Position numbers and translations under genes: made by a program
In this document: positions 54,894-64,000 of the stretch, piece after piece
Layout of the letters: every line of letters begins with the position of its first letter
How positions within the stretch are numbered: the stretch's first letter is position 1
Assembly: GCF_963676275.1 (NCBI RefSeq)
Contig: NZ_OY781091.1
Coordinates: forward strand, 4,285,001-4,349,000
From: an uncultured Cohaesibacter sp.
Lineage (GTDB): Bacteria > Pseudomonadota > Alphaproteobacteria > Rhizobiales > Cohaesibacteraceae
Direction: 5' to 3'
DNA: 64,000 nt
The notes under the pieces: generated by a model
Databases searched by the model: none
What the model saw: the letters and a program-made list of their open reading frames with translations, nothing else
Told to the model about the DNA's origin: nothing

Positions 54894-56854
54894 TCCATGA
54901 TGCAGAGCGGAATCTGCCTGACAAGGACACTCCTCTGGCAGCGCTGAGAAATTTCGACGAGTTTGACGAAGGCAATGCGGTTCGCGCCTTCTTCGCGGAC
55001 AGGGGCTTTTTTGTCTTCGATGAAACCGTCAGTCTGGTCGATGGACTTTTCCATTACATGAGCAAGGCGGCTGAGCAGTCCTGCGGGGCCTGCACCCCAT
55101 GCCGCATGGGTACCGTTCTGATACGGGACGCACTGGACAAGATGCGCCGCGGCCTTGATACGCCTCTCGATTTCGATGACATCGAGCTGTTGGGCGAGCA
55201 GATGAAGGAAACCTCCCTTTGCGGATTGGGGCAAACCTGCTGCGTCGCGCTGCTGGAGGTCATCAGGCATTTTCGCGCCCGGATCGAGAAAGAAGTGGCA
55301 AACCATCTGCCCATCCGCGCCCAGCATGGCATGGCCTATATGACGGCCCCCTGCATCGAAGCCTGCCCCTCCAAGGTCAATGTGCCACGCTATATCGACT
55401 ATATTCGTGATGGCAAACCGGAGAATTCCCTCGGCGTCCTGTTGCAGAAATATCCCATGGCCGCCACATGCGGCCGCGTCTGCGTGCGCTATTGCGAACA
55501 GGCCTGTCGGCGCAAATTCGTTGACGAGGCGGTGGGCATCAAGACCCTCAAGCGCTTCGTTGCCGACCAGCAGAAAGGCTCGCACGCCCTCAAATTCACC
55601 CGCGAAATGATCCAGAAGCCGCTGGCAGACGGCATGAAGGTCGCCGTCATCGGCGCGGGCCCGGCAGGCATTTCCTGCGCCTATCACCTGCTGCTGCATG
55701 GTTATCATGTCGATGTCTTTGAAAAGCAGGACAAGGCAGGCGGCATGGCCCAGATCGGCATCCCGAACTATCGCCTGCCCAAGGATACGCTCGCCATGGA
55801 AACCGACATCATCGTCGATCTGGGCGGTCGCTTCCTGTTTGGCCAGCAACTGGGGACCGACTTCACCATCGACGATCTGTTCCAGCGCGGCTACAAGGCC
55901 ATTTTCCTCGGCCTTGGCTGTCAGGAAGGCACCATGCTGGGCCTGACAGACGAAGAGAAGGTCCGGGAGGGCTATTTCACCGGCATCGACTTCCTGCTCA
56001 AGGTGCATGACCATGTCGACGGTATCGACACCTTCCAGCTCAAGGGCGATGTGGTTGTCGTCGGCGGAGGCAATGTCGCCATGGACTGCGTCCGGTCCGC
56101 CGTGCGGCTCGGCGCGAAAAATGCCCATCTCGTCTATCGCCGCACCCGCGATGCAATGCCAGCCGATATCGAGGAAGTGGAAGAGGCCGAGAAGGAAGAT
56201 ATCGACTTCCACACACTCTGCACCCCCACCCGCATCCTGTCCGAAAATGGCAGGATCACCGGCATAGAGCTTGTCGAGATGGAGGAAACAGAACCGGACG
56301 AAAGCGGCCGTCGCAATGTCCGCCCAATTCCCGGCACAGAACATGTCATGCCCTGCTCAACGGTCATCGCCGCCATTGGTCAGCAGGTGGAAAGCCAGGA
56401 GATCATCGCCGGCGAGGGCATCGACTTCAACAAATGGAAATGCGTGGAGGCGGACAAGTCCCTGACCACCTCGCGGCCCGGCGTTTTCGCCGGAGGTGAC
56501 TGCGTCACCGGCCCTTCAACCCTCATCTATGCCATGTCCGCAGGGCTCAAGGCTGCGCGCAGCATTGATGACTGGATCCAGTTCGGCACGCCGCGCTTCT
56601 TCAAGCGCTCCCGCATGCGCGAGTTGATCAACCAGAATGCCTTTCTGGCCAATGACGCGGTCGAAACGCCCGTGCGCAACGGCTATCGCGTTCACAATCC
56701 GGCGCTTGATCCGGAACTGCGCAAGAAGATGTTCGGCGAGGTGGAACAGACCATCAGTCTGTCAGACGCCTACAAGGAGGCACAACGCTGCATGCGCTGC
56801 TATCGCCTCTATTCCGTGATCACCAAGCATTCCATCCCCGAAGGAGCGGCCTGA
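54857..56854 (+). CDS. NAD(P)H-dependent flavoprotein: NuoF-type 4Fe-4S domain fused to GltD-like oxidoreductase (SfrB-like), hydrogenase partner
   Basis: A 665-residue protein with GTG start and GGGGG just upstream. Residues 60-135 resemble the C-terminal iron-sulfur domain of NuoF: SCGACTPCRMG (C76, C79, C82) and C122 in SLCGLG. From about 160 on it matches the glutamate-synthase small-subunit fold, with cysteines C166, C170, C205, C209, C213 and C217, FAD-binding IGAGPAG (266-271) and NAD(P)-binding VGGGNVAMD plus YRRTRDAMPA, whose arginines suggest NADPH. The complete NuoF flavin domain is absent. This architecture is that of SfrB, a known NADPH-oxidising module. It is three bases upstream of the hydrogenase and probably its electron partner. 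Confidence 0.93.
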   Translation: MAQVVYGVWDGVVHDAERNLPDKDTPLAALRNFDEFDEGNAVRAFFADRGFFVFDETVSLVDGLFHYMSKAAEQSCGACTPCRMGTVLIRDALDKMRRGLDTPLDFDDIELLGEQMKETSLCGLGQTCCVALLEVIRHFRARIEKEVANHLPIRAQHGMAYMTAPCIEACPSKVNVPRYIDYIRDGKPENSLGVLLQKYPMAATCGRVCVRYCEQACRRKFVDEAVGIKTLKRFVADQQKGSHALKFTREMIQKPLADGMKVAVIGAGPAGISCAYHLLLHGYHVDVFEKQDKAGGMAQIGIPNYRLPKDTLAMETDIIVDLGGRFLFGQQLGTDFTIDDLFQRGYKAIFLGLGCQEGTMLGLTDEEKVREGYFTGIDFLLKVHDHVDGIDTFQLKGDVVVVGGGNVAMDCVRSAVRLGAKNAHLVYRRTRDAMPADIEEVEEAEKEDIDFHTLCTPTRILSENGRITGIELVEMEETEPDESGRRNVRPIPGTEHVMPCSTVIAAIGQQVESQEIIAGEGIDFNKWKCVEADKSLTTSRPGVFAGGDCVTGPSTLIYAMSAGLKAARSIDDWIQFGTPRFFKRSRMRELINQNAFLANDAVETPVRNGYRVHNPALDPELRKKMFGEVEQTISLSDAYKEAQRCMRCYRLYSVITKHSIPEGAA

Positions 56855-56857
56855 GCC

Positions 56858-58717
56858 ATGTGTACCACCGAGCCTATCAGCCATGCCGGGCGCAACGCAG
56901 CCGAGGCAACCATCAAGCTGCAGATCAACAACAAGCAATGCATGGCCTTTACCAACGAGACGATCCTGTCCTGCGCCCGTCGCCACGATATCTATATCCC
57001 GACCCTGTGCGAACTGGATGACATTGATCATACTCCGGGCACATGCCGCGTCTGCGTCGTCGAGATCACCCATTCGGGCCATCACGGCGCCCAGATCGTC
57101 ACCTCCTGCAACACGCCGGTCCGCGAAGGCATGACCGTCCAGACCCGCAGCCAGAAGGCTCGCGACATGCAGCGGCTTCAGGTCGAACTGCTGATGGCCG
57201 ACCATCTGCAGGATTGCGCCACCTGCATTCGCCATGGCAATTGCGAATTGCAGGATGTCGCCCAATATGTCGGGCTCAAGGAAAACCGCTTCTTTGATCG
57301 GCAATTGGCCGAAAGCCGCCCGCTGGATGAAGCATCCACATCGATGATCCGCGACATGCGCCGCTGCATCCGCTGCCAGCGCTGCGTTGCCATCTGTCGC
57401 TATCATCAGGGCATCGACGCCCTTGTCATCGAAGGCACCGGCAATGACCGGGTTGTCGCCCTGCGCGACGCCGGTGATCCGGCAAGCAATATCTGCGTTT
57501 CCTGCGGCCAGTGCGTTCTGGTCTGCCCCACCGGAGCCTTGGGAGAGCGCGACGAGACAGACCGCGCCCTTGACTATATCTGCGATCCGGAGATTACCAC
57601 CGTGGTCCAGTTCGCCCCGGCGGTCAGGGTTGCCTTTGGCGAGGAATTCGGCATGCCCGCTGGCACCAATGTCGAGGGGCATGTGATCGCGGCCTGTCGC
57701 AAGATCGGGGTGGATATCGTGCTCGACACCAATTTTGCCGCCGACGTGGTCATCATGGAAGAGGGTACCGAATTGCTCGGACGCCTGAAGGAAGGGCGCA
57801 AACCGACCTTCACCTCCTGCTGCCCGGCATGGATCAATTTTGCCGAGACCCATTATCCCGATATCCTTCCGCTGCTCTCGTCAACCAAATCGCCGCAACA
57901 GGTGCTCTCGACCATTGCCAAGAGCTATCTGCCGGAAAAACAGGATATCGCGGCGGACAAGATCCGCGTCATTTCCATCATGCCCTGCATCGCCAAGAAG
58001 GACGAGGCCGCCCGCCCCCAGCTGGGCTCTCTGGGCAATCAGGATACGGATGTGGTTCTGACCACCCGCGAATTTGCCCGCCTCTTGCGGCGCGAGGGCA
58101 TCGATCTTCAAACCATCAAGCCATCCAGCTTCGACAATCCCTACATGAGCGAATATTCCGGCGCCGGAGCCATTTTCGGCACCACCGGCGGCGTGATGGA
58201 AGCCGCAGTCCGCACCATCTATTCGGTGGTCAATGGCAAGGAACTGGACAAGGTGGAACTGAGCCAGTTGCGCGGCTTCGAGGGCATTCGCGAGGCAACG
58301 GTTGATCTGGGTGGCCCGATCGGTGAGGTCAAGGTGGCCATGGTGCATGGCCTTGGTGACACCCGCAAACTGGTGGACATGGTCCGCTCCGGTCAGGCCG
58401 ATTATGATTTCATCGAAGTGATGGCCTGCCCCGGCGGATGCGTTGATGGCGGCGGCTCCCTGCGCTCGAAAAAGGCCTATCTGCCTCTCGCCATGGCCCG
58501 GCGCGAGACGATCTATAATGTCGACCGCAAGAAAAATGTGCGCCAGTCACACAAGAATGAGCAGGTTCAGGCGCTCTATCGGGATTTTCTCGATGCGCCC
58601 AACTCGGAGAAGGCCCATCACCTGCTGCATACCCATTATGAAGATCGCCGCAAGGAGCTTCAGCACACGGTCAAGGAAATCTGGGACAATCTGTCCATGA
58701 GTTCCGTCCTCTACTGA
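56858..58717 (+). CDS. hydA: [FeFe]-hydrogenase, CpI-like multi-cluster catalytic subunit
   Basis: A 619-residue [FeFe]-hydrogenase. N-terminal [2Fe-2S] ligands C51, C63, C66, C84; histidine-ligated cluster H116, C120, C123, C129; two [4Fe-4S] motifs C170/C173/C176/C180 and C213/C216/C219/C223. H-cluster motifs: L1 TSCCPAW (C321, C322), L2 MPCIAKK (C377, K380), L3 MACPGGC (C524, C528). The proton route of CpI is kept: C321, E302, S341 and E305. L3 continues GGGSLRSKK where most have GGGQP. Overall like the clostridial M3 type. It is soluble, with no signal or Tat motif. Maturation genes hydE, hydF and hydG are not in this window. A terminator follows. Confidence 0.97.
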   Translation: MCTTEPISHAGRNAAEATIKLQINNKQCMAFTNETILSCARRHDIYIPTLCELDDIDHTPGTCRVCVVEITHSGHHGAQIVTSCNTPVREGMTVQTRSQKARDMQRLQVELLMADHLQDCATCIRHGNCELQDVAQYVGLKENRFFDRQLAESRPLDEASTSMIRDMRRCIRCQRCVAICRYHQGIDALVIEGTGNDRVVALRDAGDPASNICVSCGQCVLVCPTGALGERDETDRALDYICDPEITTVVQFAPAVRVAFGEEFGMPAGTNVEGHVIAACRKIGVDIVLDTNFAADVVIMEEGTELLGRLKEGRKPTFTSCCPAWINFAETHYPDILPLLSSTKSPQQVLSTIAKSYLPEKQDIAADKIRVISIMPCIAKKDEAARPQLGSLGNQDTDVVLTTREFARLLRREGIDLQTIKPSSFDNPYMSEYSGAGAIFGTTGGVMEAAVRTIYSVVNGKELDKVELSQLRGFEGIREATVDLGGPIGEVKVAMVHGLGDTRKLVDMVRSGQADYDFIEVMACPGGCVDGGGSLRSKKAYLPLAMARRETIYNVDRKKNVRQSHKNEQVQALYRDFLDAPNSEKAHHLLHTHYEDRRKELQHTVKEIWDNLSMSSVLY

Positions 58718-58772
58718 TAGCAAGCCAGCCCGGTCAGGTCGCAGCTTTCCGGATAAAGAGATCACCAGACAA

Positions 58773-58802
58773 AAACGCCTCGGGGAAATCCCCGGGGCGT
58801 TT
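58773..58802. terminator. Terminator between hydrogenase and signalling genes
   Basis: AAACGCCTCGGGG / CCCCGGGGCGTTT form a 13-bp stem with one G-T pair and loop AAAT, followed by TTCATTTT. It lies between the converging hydrogenase and receiver-domain genes and may act in both directions. Confidence 0.85.
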
Positions 58803-58875
58803 CATTTTATCCGCTCCTTTATGCGCTCCCCTATCCGCTCTCAAGAGCGAAAAGCAGGCATGGCATTGGACCAAT

Positions 58876-60054
58876 TCAATTCTGAAGATCGTAATTGAGG
58901 GGCACCTGACAGGAGATCTCGAGATTGTGCCCCGAATAGCCGACCGTCCAGTCGCCATTGAGAAGCTGCAAGATATGCTCGGCCACCAGCATGCTCCCTG
59001 CCCGTTCCGCACCGAACAGATAGGCCAGACTGATTGTTCCTGACAAATCGAACTTGCGAACATCGCTATCCTGCTCTTCTGTCGCGCCGAATTCCGATAT
59101 GAATATCTCCAGAAATTCCGGGCCCAACTCGTAGCTGACGGCCACATTGGCATTGTCTCCGGAATGGCGCATCGCACCACGCAACATCACAATCAGCAAT
59201 TCCCTGAGCAATCTCTCATCGCTCAGAATGATCGAATCCGCCACATGCTCGCAAAAGCTCAGAGACTTGCCGAACTGTTCGGCCTCATAGCGGCAATCCT
59301 CCACCACCTGCGCCAAGAGCACGCTGACATCAAACGGCCTGAGCTTGACCGCATCATCTTTTTTCAATGTCGCAAGCCCTGCCCTGACAGAGGATACCTC
59401 ATTGCGCAAGGAAGCGATCTGCTCAAGCGCATCACCAATCAGCGCCTCGGTCTCTTCGCTTCGCCCCGCCTTCAGCGCATCCAGAGCCAGAACGGCAAAG
59501 CCGTGCGATTGATCCAATCCGCCATTGAGATGCTTGAGCCATCCAGAAATCTGATCGGCATCAAGCTGCTTCTGATGATGTTCTGATCGTGATTTGCTCG
59601 CGATTTGCGCGATATTGCGCAGCATGCCTTCAAGCATCTTGGCCGAAAGCTCCTGCTTGGCCAGAAACAGATCGGCCCCGGCCTTCAGGCTGGCATCCTG
59701 AAACTGATCATCGTCCAGCGAAGACATAACGACGATTGTCCCGCCATTGCCACCGCTCTTTCGCAGCGACGAGACGAGAGAAACCGACGAATCCTCCCCC
59801 ATCCAGTAATCAAACAGATAAAGATCGAAGCTCTTTGCAGCGCAAAGGGACTCCGCTTGCTTGAGCGAGCTGGCAATCTCGACATCAAACTGAAACCCGT
59901 CCATTTGCTGCAAGAGCCAGCGCACATAACGCCTGTCAATGGGATCATCATCCAGCAGCAGGCAGGAAAGATGAACCTCCTGCCCTACGGATCGAGACAT
60001 CCGCTTCAGCTCATTGGCCATCCCTTCGGCTTGATTAATCCAGACAGAACACAT
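58876..60054 (-). CDS. Receiver domain fused to a degenerate histidine-kinase-like ATPase domain
   Basis: A 392-residue cytoplasmic protein. The receiver domain at about 28-145 begins SCLLLDDDPIDRRYVRWLL with the acidic pair and has the phospho-acceptor aspartate in DLYLFDYWMG. A helical region follows and then an ATPase-like fold. The position of the N box reads LLRELLIVMLRGAMRHS, where glycine replaces the Mg-binding Asn, and no clear G1 box DxGxG is present. It therefore looks unable to bind ATP normally and may act as a receiver-coupled scaffold or phosphatase. It is encoded 58 bases after the second kinase-like gene and convergent with the hydrogenase gene. Confidence 0.85.
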   Translation of the reverse strand: MCSVWINQAEGMANELKRMSRSVGQEVHLSCLLLDDDPIDRRYVRWLLQQMDGFQFDVEIASSLKQAESLCAAKSFDLYLFDYWMGEDSSVSLVSSLRKSGGNGGTIVVMSSLDDDQFQDASLKAGADLFLAKQELSAKMLEGMLRNIAQIASKSRSEHHQKQLDADQISGWLKHLNGGLDQSHGFAVLALDALKAGRSEETEALIGDALEQIASLRNEVSSVRAGLATLKKDDAVKLRPFDVSVLLAQVVEDCRYEAEQFGKSLSFCEHVADSIILSDERLLRELLIVMLRGAMRHSGDNANVAVSYELGPEFLEIFISEFGATEEQDSDVRKFDLSGTISLAYLFGAERAGSMLVAEHILQLLNGDWTVGYSGHNLEISCQVPLNYDLQN

Positions 60055-60112
60055 CTGAAAGCCCCCGTGAATCAGAATATCGTCACGAAAAGGATAGTTT
60101 AAAAATCAAAAA

Positions 60113-60808
60113 TCACAAACATATATCAACAACAATATGATCAGTTACATTTTTCCCAAATATTACACTGACCACAAGGCGGTCACATATCGCATTACAT
60201 TGGTGCAACAACAATAAATCAGAGATATTATCGGAATTATACTGTTCAAACTCAGACAAAAAGCTTCCATCCTGAAAATCAGCAACATCAGATGCTTCTT
60301 TCGTCACCAAACGAAAAATCGGATGGGCTTCCTCCTTGGCCAAATAGCTCACCTCAACCCGCCCTCCAGCGAGCAAGGACAGAGGCTTCAGTGAAAAAAG
60401 TTGCTGAACAAGCTGACCGAAAAAAGCGGGATCCGTCTTTACAATAACCGGCTCTTCCATGTCGGACAAAACGGGTTCAAATTGCAGGCCTTCCATTTCG
60501 GCCAACACCAGCGCGCTAAGATCAACAGGCTGGATGTCGAGCGGCTTGCAGAGCGCATCGGAATAGGCTCGCAGGGATTGGCTCACGTCACCAAGATATT
60601 TGGCTTTTTCCTGAACGAGCCCGAGCATGAAGAGAGCGTCTTGATCAAGACTGTCCCGATTCTCGGCAACAAACAGCTCAAGCAGCTGCGCAATCTGCCG
60701 GATCGGAGCCTTGACATCATGCGCCACCCTGCGCGAGATCTCATAGGGAGACGAAGCCGATCCATCTCTGGTAAAATTGACTGGCTTGCTTGGCTTTTGC
60801 TTGCTCAT
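60113..60808 (-). CDS. HisKA-type histidine phosphotransfer/kinase-like protein with degenerate ATPase domain
   Basis: A 231-residue protein. Residues 25-85 form a dimerisation helix pair with the H box VAHDVKAPIR, as in histidine kinases. The following domain is too small for HATPase, and the N-box region reads DPAFFGQLVQQLFSLKPLSL without the Asn. No G boxes are seen. Together this suggests a histidine phosphotransfer or scaffolding role, similar in principle to ChpT. It lies between the receiver protein and a small gene on the same strand, and faces the CheB-CheR gene. The ATG at 60808 has no rival. Confidence 0.8.
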   Translation of the reverse strand: MSKQKPSKPVNFTRDGSASSPYEISRRVAHDVKAPIRQIAQLLELFVAENRDSLDQDALFMLGLVQEKAKYLGDVSQSLRAYSDALCKPLDIQPVDLSALVLAEMEGLQFEPVLSDMEEPVIVKTDPAFFGQLVQQLFSLKPLSLLAGGRVEVSYLAKEEAHPIFRLVTKEASDVADFQDGSFLSEFEQYNSDNISDLLLLHQCNAICDRLVVSVIFGKNVTDHIVVDICL

Positions 60809-60932
60809 GGCCCCTCAATATCATTATCGACAGGCAAACCTGTCGGTCACTGCGCCAGCTTATCGAAAGCGGAACAGCTGTTTCCACGGCGAGAAAAAGG
60901 ATGAGCAGAAATATCAAAAGAGAATAACATAT

Positions 60933-61148
60933 TCACTTTGTAGTGCAGATATTTCTCAAAGAAGCAGAATGCGCACAAACACGCCGGGAAATATCCCGCA
61001 AAGACCGACTGGCCTCCAGCAAGGTCTGTGAGCGCAAAATATAATCATTGCTCTGCGTCTGCGCACAAAGCTCTATGCTTCTCGAAAGAGACTGCGCGCT
61101 CAATTTCCATTGATCAAGCGCGAAAAGAATTTGATCTTCTTTTGTCAT
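60933..61148 (-). CDS. Small helical protein in the signalling cluster
   Basis: A 71-residue hydrophilic protein from ATG 61148 (TTG 61169 is in frame). It is predicted helical, rich in Ser, Leu, Arg and Gln, with two cysteines and no domain I recognise. There is no strong ribosome-binding site. Its position 124 bases upstream of the kinase-like gene, on the same strand, suggests a shared transcript. It may be a partner in phosphorelay or an accidental frame. Confidence 0.45.
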   Translation of the reverse strand: MTKEDQILFALDQWKLSAQSLSRSIELCAQTQSNDYILRSQTLLEASRSLRDISRRVCAHSASLRNICTTK

Positions 61149-61390
61149 CACTCTGTCACTTTTGCCCAAAAATCAGAAAAACCACATTTTCATGCGATCA
61201 CTCTATTTATATTATGGTTAATTAGGTGTTAATGTTAAATACAAGCTCTAGACGCAACAATATAAGATAATTTTTTTTCTTTTAAAGAGAGACAAACAAC
61301 AAGCTATAATCAAATTCTAGTCAGAAACGTCAATAACAGGATCACCCTACAGCTAAGCAATATATTTCATTCCTTGGGGGAGGATTGTAA

Positions 61391-64000
61391 ATGAGTAAAG
61401 ACACTGAATCTTCAACAGCTTCTACCGAGGAAAAGAAGACCAGCGGGAAAAAGAGAGCCAGGAAACAACCGGACGAGAAACCACTAGACCAAGAACAACC
61501 ATCGCCCGAAGCGAACAAGAATATTCAGCCGGAAGATCTCGATGATCAGGCCGTTTCCGAGAATGAAGACAAGCCAACGCGAATCGTTGGCATCGGTGCT
61601 TCGGCTGGTGGACTGGAGCCGATCGAGCAGTTTTTTGATGCCATGCCCGCCAATCCCGGCATGGCCTTTGTCATCATCCAGCATCTTTCCCCCAATTTCC
61701 AATCCATGATGGATCAGTTGATTGCGCGCCACACCCACATGCGCATTGTGCATGCTGAAGATCAGATGGAAATCGAGCCCAATGTCATCTATCTCAATCC
61801 CCCCCGGACAGAACTGACCCTCAAGAATGGCAAGCTGGCAGCAACAACATATCCTGACAATGACATGCTCAGCCTGCCCATCGATGCCTTTTTCACCTCT
61901 CTGGCGAAAGAAGAGGACGAACTCGCCATCGGCATCGTTCTTTCAGGCACCGGTTCAGACGGGACAAAAGGCTGCCAGCAAATTGTCCAGCATGGAGGCG
62001 TGGTGATCGCGCAAGAGCCATCCACGGCAAAATTCGATTCCATGCCCCGCAAGGTGATCGACACCATCACCACCGCGCACGCCGCGGAAGTGAGCGACAT
62101 GCCGGAAATCCTCGAGGCCATCATCAAAGGAACGGAACTGCCGAATCTGGAACCGGAGACGTCATTCGAAGACGATCCGGAAACCAACATCCTGACCCTC
62201 CTGCAAAAATCCTACGGCACCGACTTCACCTATTACAAGAATGCGACGATCCATCGCCGTATCCAGCGACGGGCCTTGCTCAAACGTCACCCCGGCCTTG
62301 ATTTTTACTATAAATGCCTGCTTTTCGACAAAAAGGAGATGGATACGCTCTATTGCGACCTGCTGATTGGCGTCACCCAGTTTTTCAGGGACAAGGAAGC
62401 GTTCGAAGTCCTCAAAACAAAAGTGCTGCCGGAACTGGTTGCGAAAATGACGCCCGAACGCCAGATCCGGCTCTGGGTGCCCGGCTGCGCCACCGGCGAA
62501 GAGCCCTATTCCATCGCCATTCTGATCAGCGAAATTGCCAAGCGCAACGGCCTTGCCCTTAATCTGAAAATCTTTGCAACCGACATCCATTTCCGCTCCC
62601 TAGAGATCGCCGCTGCGGGGAGTTACGACGCCGAAAGCGTAACGCATATCCCCGAGCCCCTCTTGACTGAATATTTCGAAGTCGTGAATAATCGCTATCA
62701 GGTCAAGAAAAGTCTCAGAAGGCTGGTTGTCTTCTCAACCCAAAATCTACTCAAGGACCCTCCCTTTACCAAGATCGACTGCATTTCCTGCCGCAACCTT
62801 ATGATCTATTTTAACGAACCGGCGCAGCGCAAGGTTCTGTCCCTGTTCCATTTCTCGCTCAAGAAGGATGGTTTCCTGTTTCTTGGCTCCAGCGAAACGG
62901 TGGGCAATCTCGACAGGGAATTCACCTCCATCGACAAGAGATGGCGGATTTTCCAGAAAATGAAAAACAGCCAGTTACACAGTTCCGCCTTCCTGATGCC
63001 AACCTCTTCGCGCTTGAGAAACGACAGCGAGGAAGAATTTTCCTTACGTGAGACGCGATCCCACAATCTGGCCGCCGCCAAGAAGGAAAGCCTCACCCGT
63101 CAGGCCCTGTATGGAGCCTATGACTGGCTGCTGGAGCATTACGCCCCCACCGGCCTTCTCATCAACGAGATGGGCGAATTGCTGCATGTCTTCGGAAATG
63201 CAGATCGCTTCCTGCAAGTGCGCAACGGTCTTTTCAGCAACCGCATAGTCGACATGGTGCACAAGGATCTCAAGCTCGTCATCACCTCCGGCATCGAACG
63301 GGCTTTGGCAATTGGCAACGATTCCGAGTTCGAACGCACGGTTGAAATAGAGGATCTGGACAAGAACAGCATCAGGCTGACCTTAACGGTCACCAGAGTG
63401 CTGAATATCGAGACCCATAACATCTTCCTGCTGATCACTCTGGCAGAGAAAAAGGAAAGCTATTCGGAACGGTCCATCAACAGTGAAACACCCCCCATTG
63501 TCGAAAATAGAGAGATCTACACCAGCAGGATCACCGAACTGGAGCATGAGCTTCGCTCGACGGGAGAAAGCCTGCAAACAACCATCGAGGAACTGGAGAC
63601 CAGCAACGAAGAGCTGCAAGCGACGAATGAAGAACTGACTGCCTCCAACGAGGAACTCCAGAGCACCAATGAAGAACTCCATTCGGTCAATGAAGAGCTT
63701 TATACCGTCAGTGCCGAGCATCAGCGCAAGATTGTTGAACTGACGGAAATGACCGACGATATGGAAAATCTGCTGCGCAGCACGCAGATTGGCACCATAT
63801 TTCTGGACGAAGAAGCCAAGATCCGACGCTTCACGCCAGCATCAACCAAAGCCTTCAACCTGGTACCCCATGATGTCGGCCGACCGATAAGCCACATCAC
63901 CTGCCGTTTTGACAATGAAGGCCTGCCCGAAGAGACCTTGCAAACGATCAGGACCGGCATTCCCCGCTCAAGAGAAGTCGAATGCGACGGAGTGATCTAT
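61391..64000 (+). CDS. CheB-CheR fusion with coiled coil and PAS domain (3' end cut by window)
   Basis: The frame from ATG 61391 remains open at the right edge (870 codons). After a 60-residue charged leader comes a CheB methylesterase domain with GIGASAGG (S71), VIIQHLSP (H98) and GTGSDGTKG (D190). A CheR methyltransferase follows at about 260-540, with the SAM-binding [12 protein letters not shown] near 364 and a helical N-terminal subdomain. Then comes a linker domain, an EEL-rich heptad coiled coil ([12 protein letters not shown] and relatives) at about 720-780, and the start of a PAS domain. Such proteins usually end in a kinase or more PAS domains outside chemotaxis operons. It is divergent from the three small signalling genes. 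Confidence 0.93.
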   Translation, partial: MSKDTESSTASTEEKKTSGKKRARKQPDEKPLDQEQPSPEANKNIQPEDLDDQAVSENEDKPTRIVGIGASAGGLEPIEQFFDAMPANPGMAFVIIQHLSPNFQSMMDQLIARHTHMRIVHAEDQMEIEPNVIYLNPPRTELTLKNGKLAATTYPDNDMLSLPIDAFFTSLAKEEDELAIGIVLSGTGSDGTKGCQQIVQHGGVVIAQEPSTAKFDSMPRKVIDTITTAHAAEVSDMPEILEAIIKGTELPNLEPETSFEDDPETNILTLLQKSYGTDFTYYKNATIHRRIQRRALLKRHPGLDFYYKCLLFDKKEMDTLYCDLLIGVTQFFRDKEAFEVLKTKVLPELVAKMTPERQIRLWVPGCATGEEPYSIAILISEIAKRNGLALNLKIFATDIHFRSLEIAAAGSYDAESVTHIPEPLLTEYFEVVNNRYQVKKSLRRLVVFSTQNLLKDPPFTKIDCISCRNLMIYFNEPAQRKVLSLFHFSLKKDGFLFLGSSETVGNLDREFTSIDKRWRIFQKMKNSQLHSSAFLMPTSSRLRNDSEEEFSLRETRSHNLAAAKKESLTRQALYGAYDWLLEHYAPTGLLINEMGELLHVFGNADRFLQVRNGLFSNRIVDMVHKDLKLVITSGIERALAIGNDSEFERTVEIEDLDKNSIRLTLTVTRVLNIETHNIFLLITLAEKKESYSERSINSETPPIVENREIYTSRITELEHELRSTGESLQTTIEELETSNEELQATNEELTASNEELQSTNEELHSVNEELYTVSAEHQRKIVELTEMTDDMENLLRSTQIGTIFLDEEAKIRRFTPASTKAFNLVPHDVGRPISHITCRFDNEGLPEETLQTIRTGIPRSREVECDGVIY

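Overview
The window looks like a chromosomal segment of a Hyphomicrobiales-type (Rhizobiales) alphaproteobacterium, probably facultatively anaerobic. The main taxonomic signal is gene order typical of that order: Suv3-like helicase / S4 RNA-binding protein / FdxA ferredoxin / CarD; DUF3108 divergent from rpmB; phytase-like esterase / cobT / cobS / J-domain protein divergent from bolA; and CorC / aroB / aroK divergent from a small membrane protein and xerD. The species cannot be fixed from this sequence; a marine genus such as Cohaesibacter is only a guess. Both edge genes are cut by the window: a chemoreceptor on the left and a CheB-CheR fusion on the right.

Layout. 1-2.3 kb: NIT-HAMP-MCP-PilZ chemoreceptor. 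2.5-4 kb: polytopic polymerase/ligase-like protein. 4.4-8.7 kb: LytTR regulator, LytS-type sensor kinase and a CstA-family permease, which resembles the BtsR/BtsS/BtsT pyruvate system. 8.8-16.5 kb: putative transporter, membrane-embedded patatin, secreted beta-helix protein, tRNA-Arg(CCT), nuclease-like protein and M48 lipoprotein. 16.6-22.5 kb: carD, fdxA, S4 and helicase, with a possible anaerobically regulated small RNA between carD and fdxA. 23.4-31.6 kb: DUF3108, rpmB, queuosine-precursor transporter, cobalamin chelatase subunits, J-domain protein, bolA. 31.6-37.4 kb: corC-like, aroB, aroK, small membrane protein, xerD, accA. 37.8-49.4 kb: L,D-transpeptidase, soluble chemoreceptor, znuA behind a Zur-like site, ppk2, a large MscS channel, CAP lipoprotein, CelD-like acyltransferase, TusA-like protein, D,D-carboxypeptidase. 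49.7-54.3 kb: M20 hydrolase, TauE-type exporter, a complete NitT/TauT-type ABC importer. 54.8-58.7 kb: a two-gene [FeFe]-hydrogenase operon. 58.9-64 kb: a signalling cluster with two degenerate histidine-kinase-like proteins facing a CheB-CheR-PAS protein.

The most notable region is 54.3-58.7 kb. A CpI-like multi-cluster [FeFe]-hydrogenase is encoded three bases after a flavoprotein that joins a NuoF-type iron-sulfur domain to a GltD-like NAD(P)H oxidoreductase, as in SfrB. An FNR/FixK-like site lies upstream. This predicts soluble, anaerobically induced H2 production (or uptake) coupled to NAD(P)(H). [FeFe]-hydrogenases are uncommon in alphaproteobacteria, and no maturation genes are seen here. 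A second, perfect FNR/FixK palindrome precedes a short segment ending in a strong terminator at 17.5 kb and suggests a small RNA in the same oxygen response.
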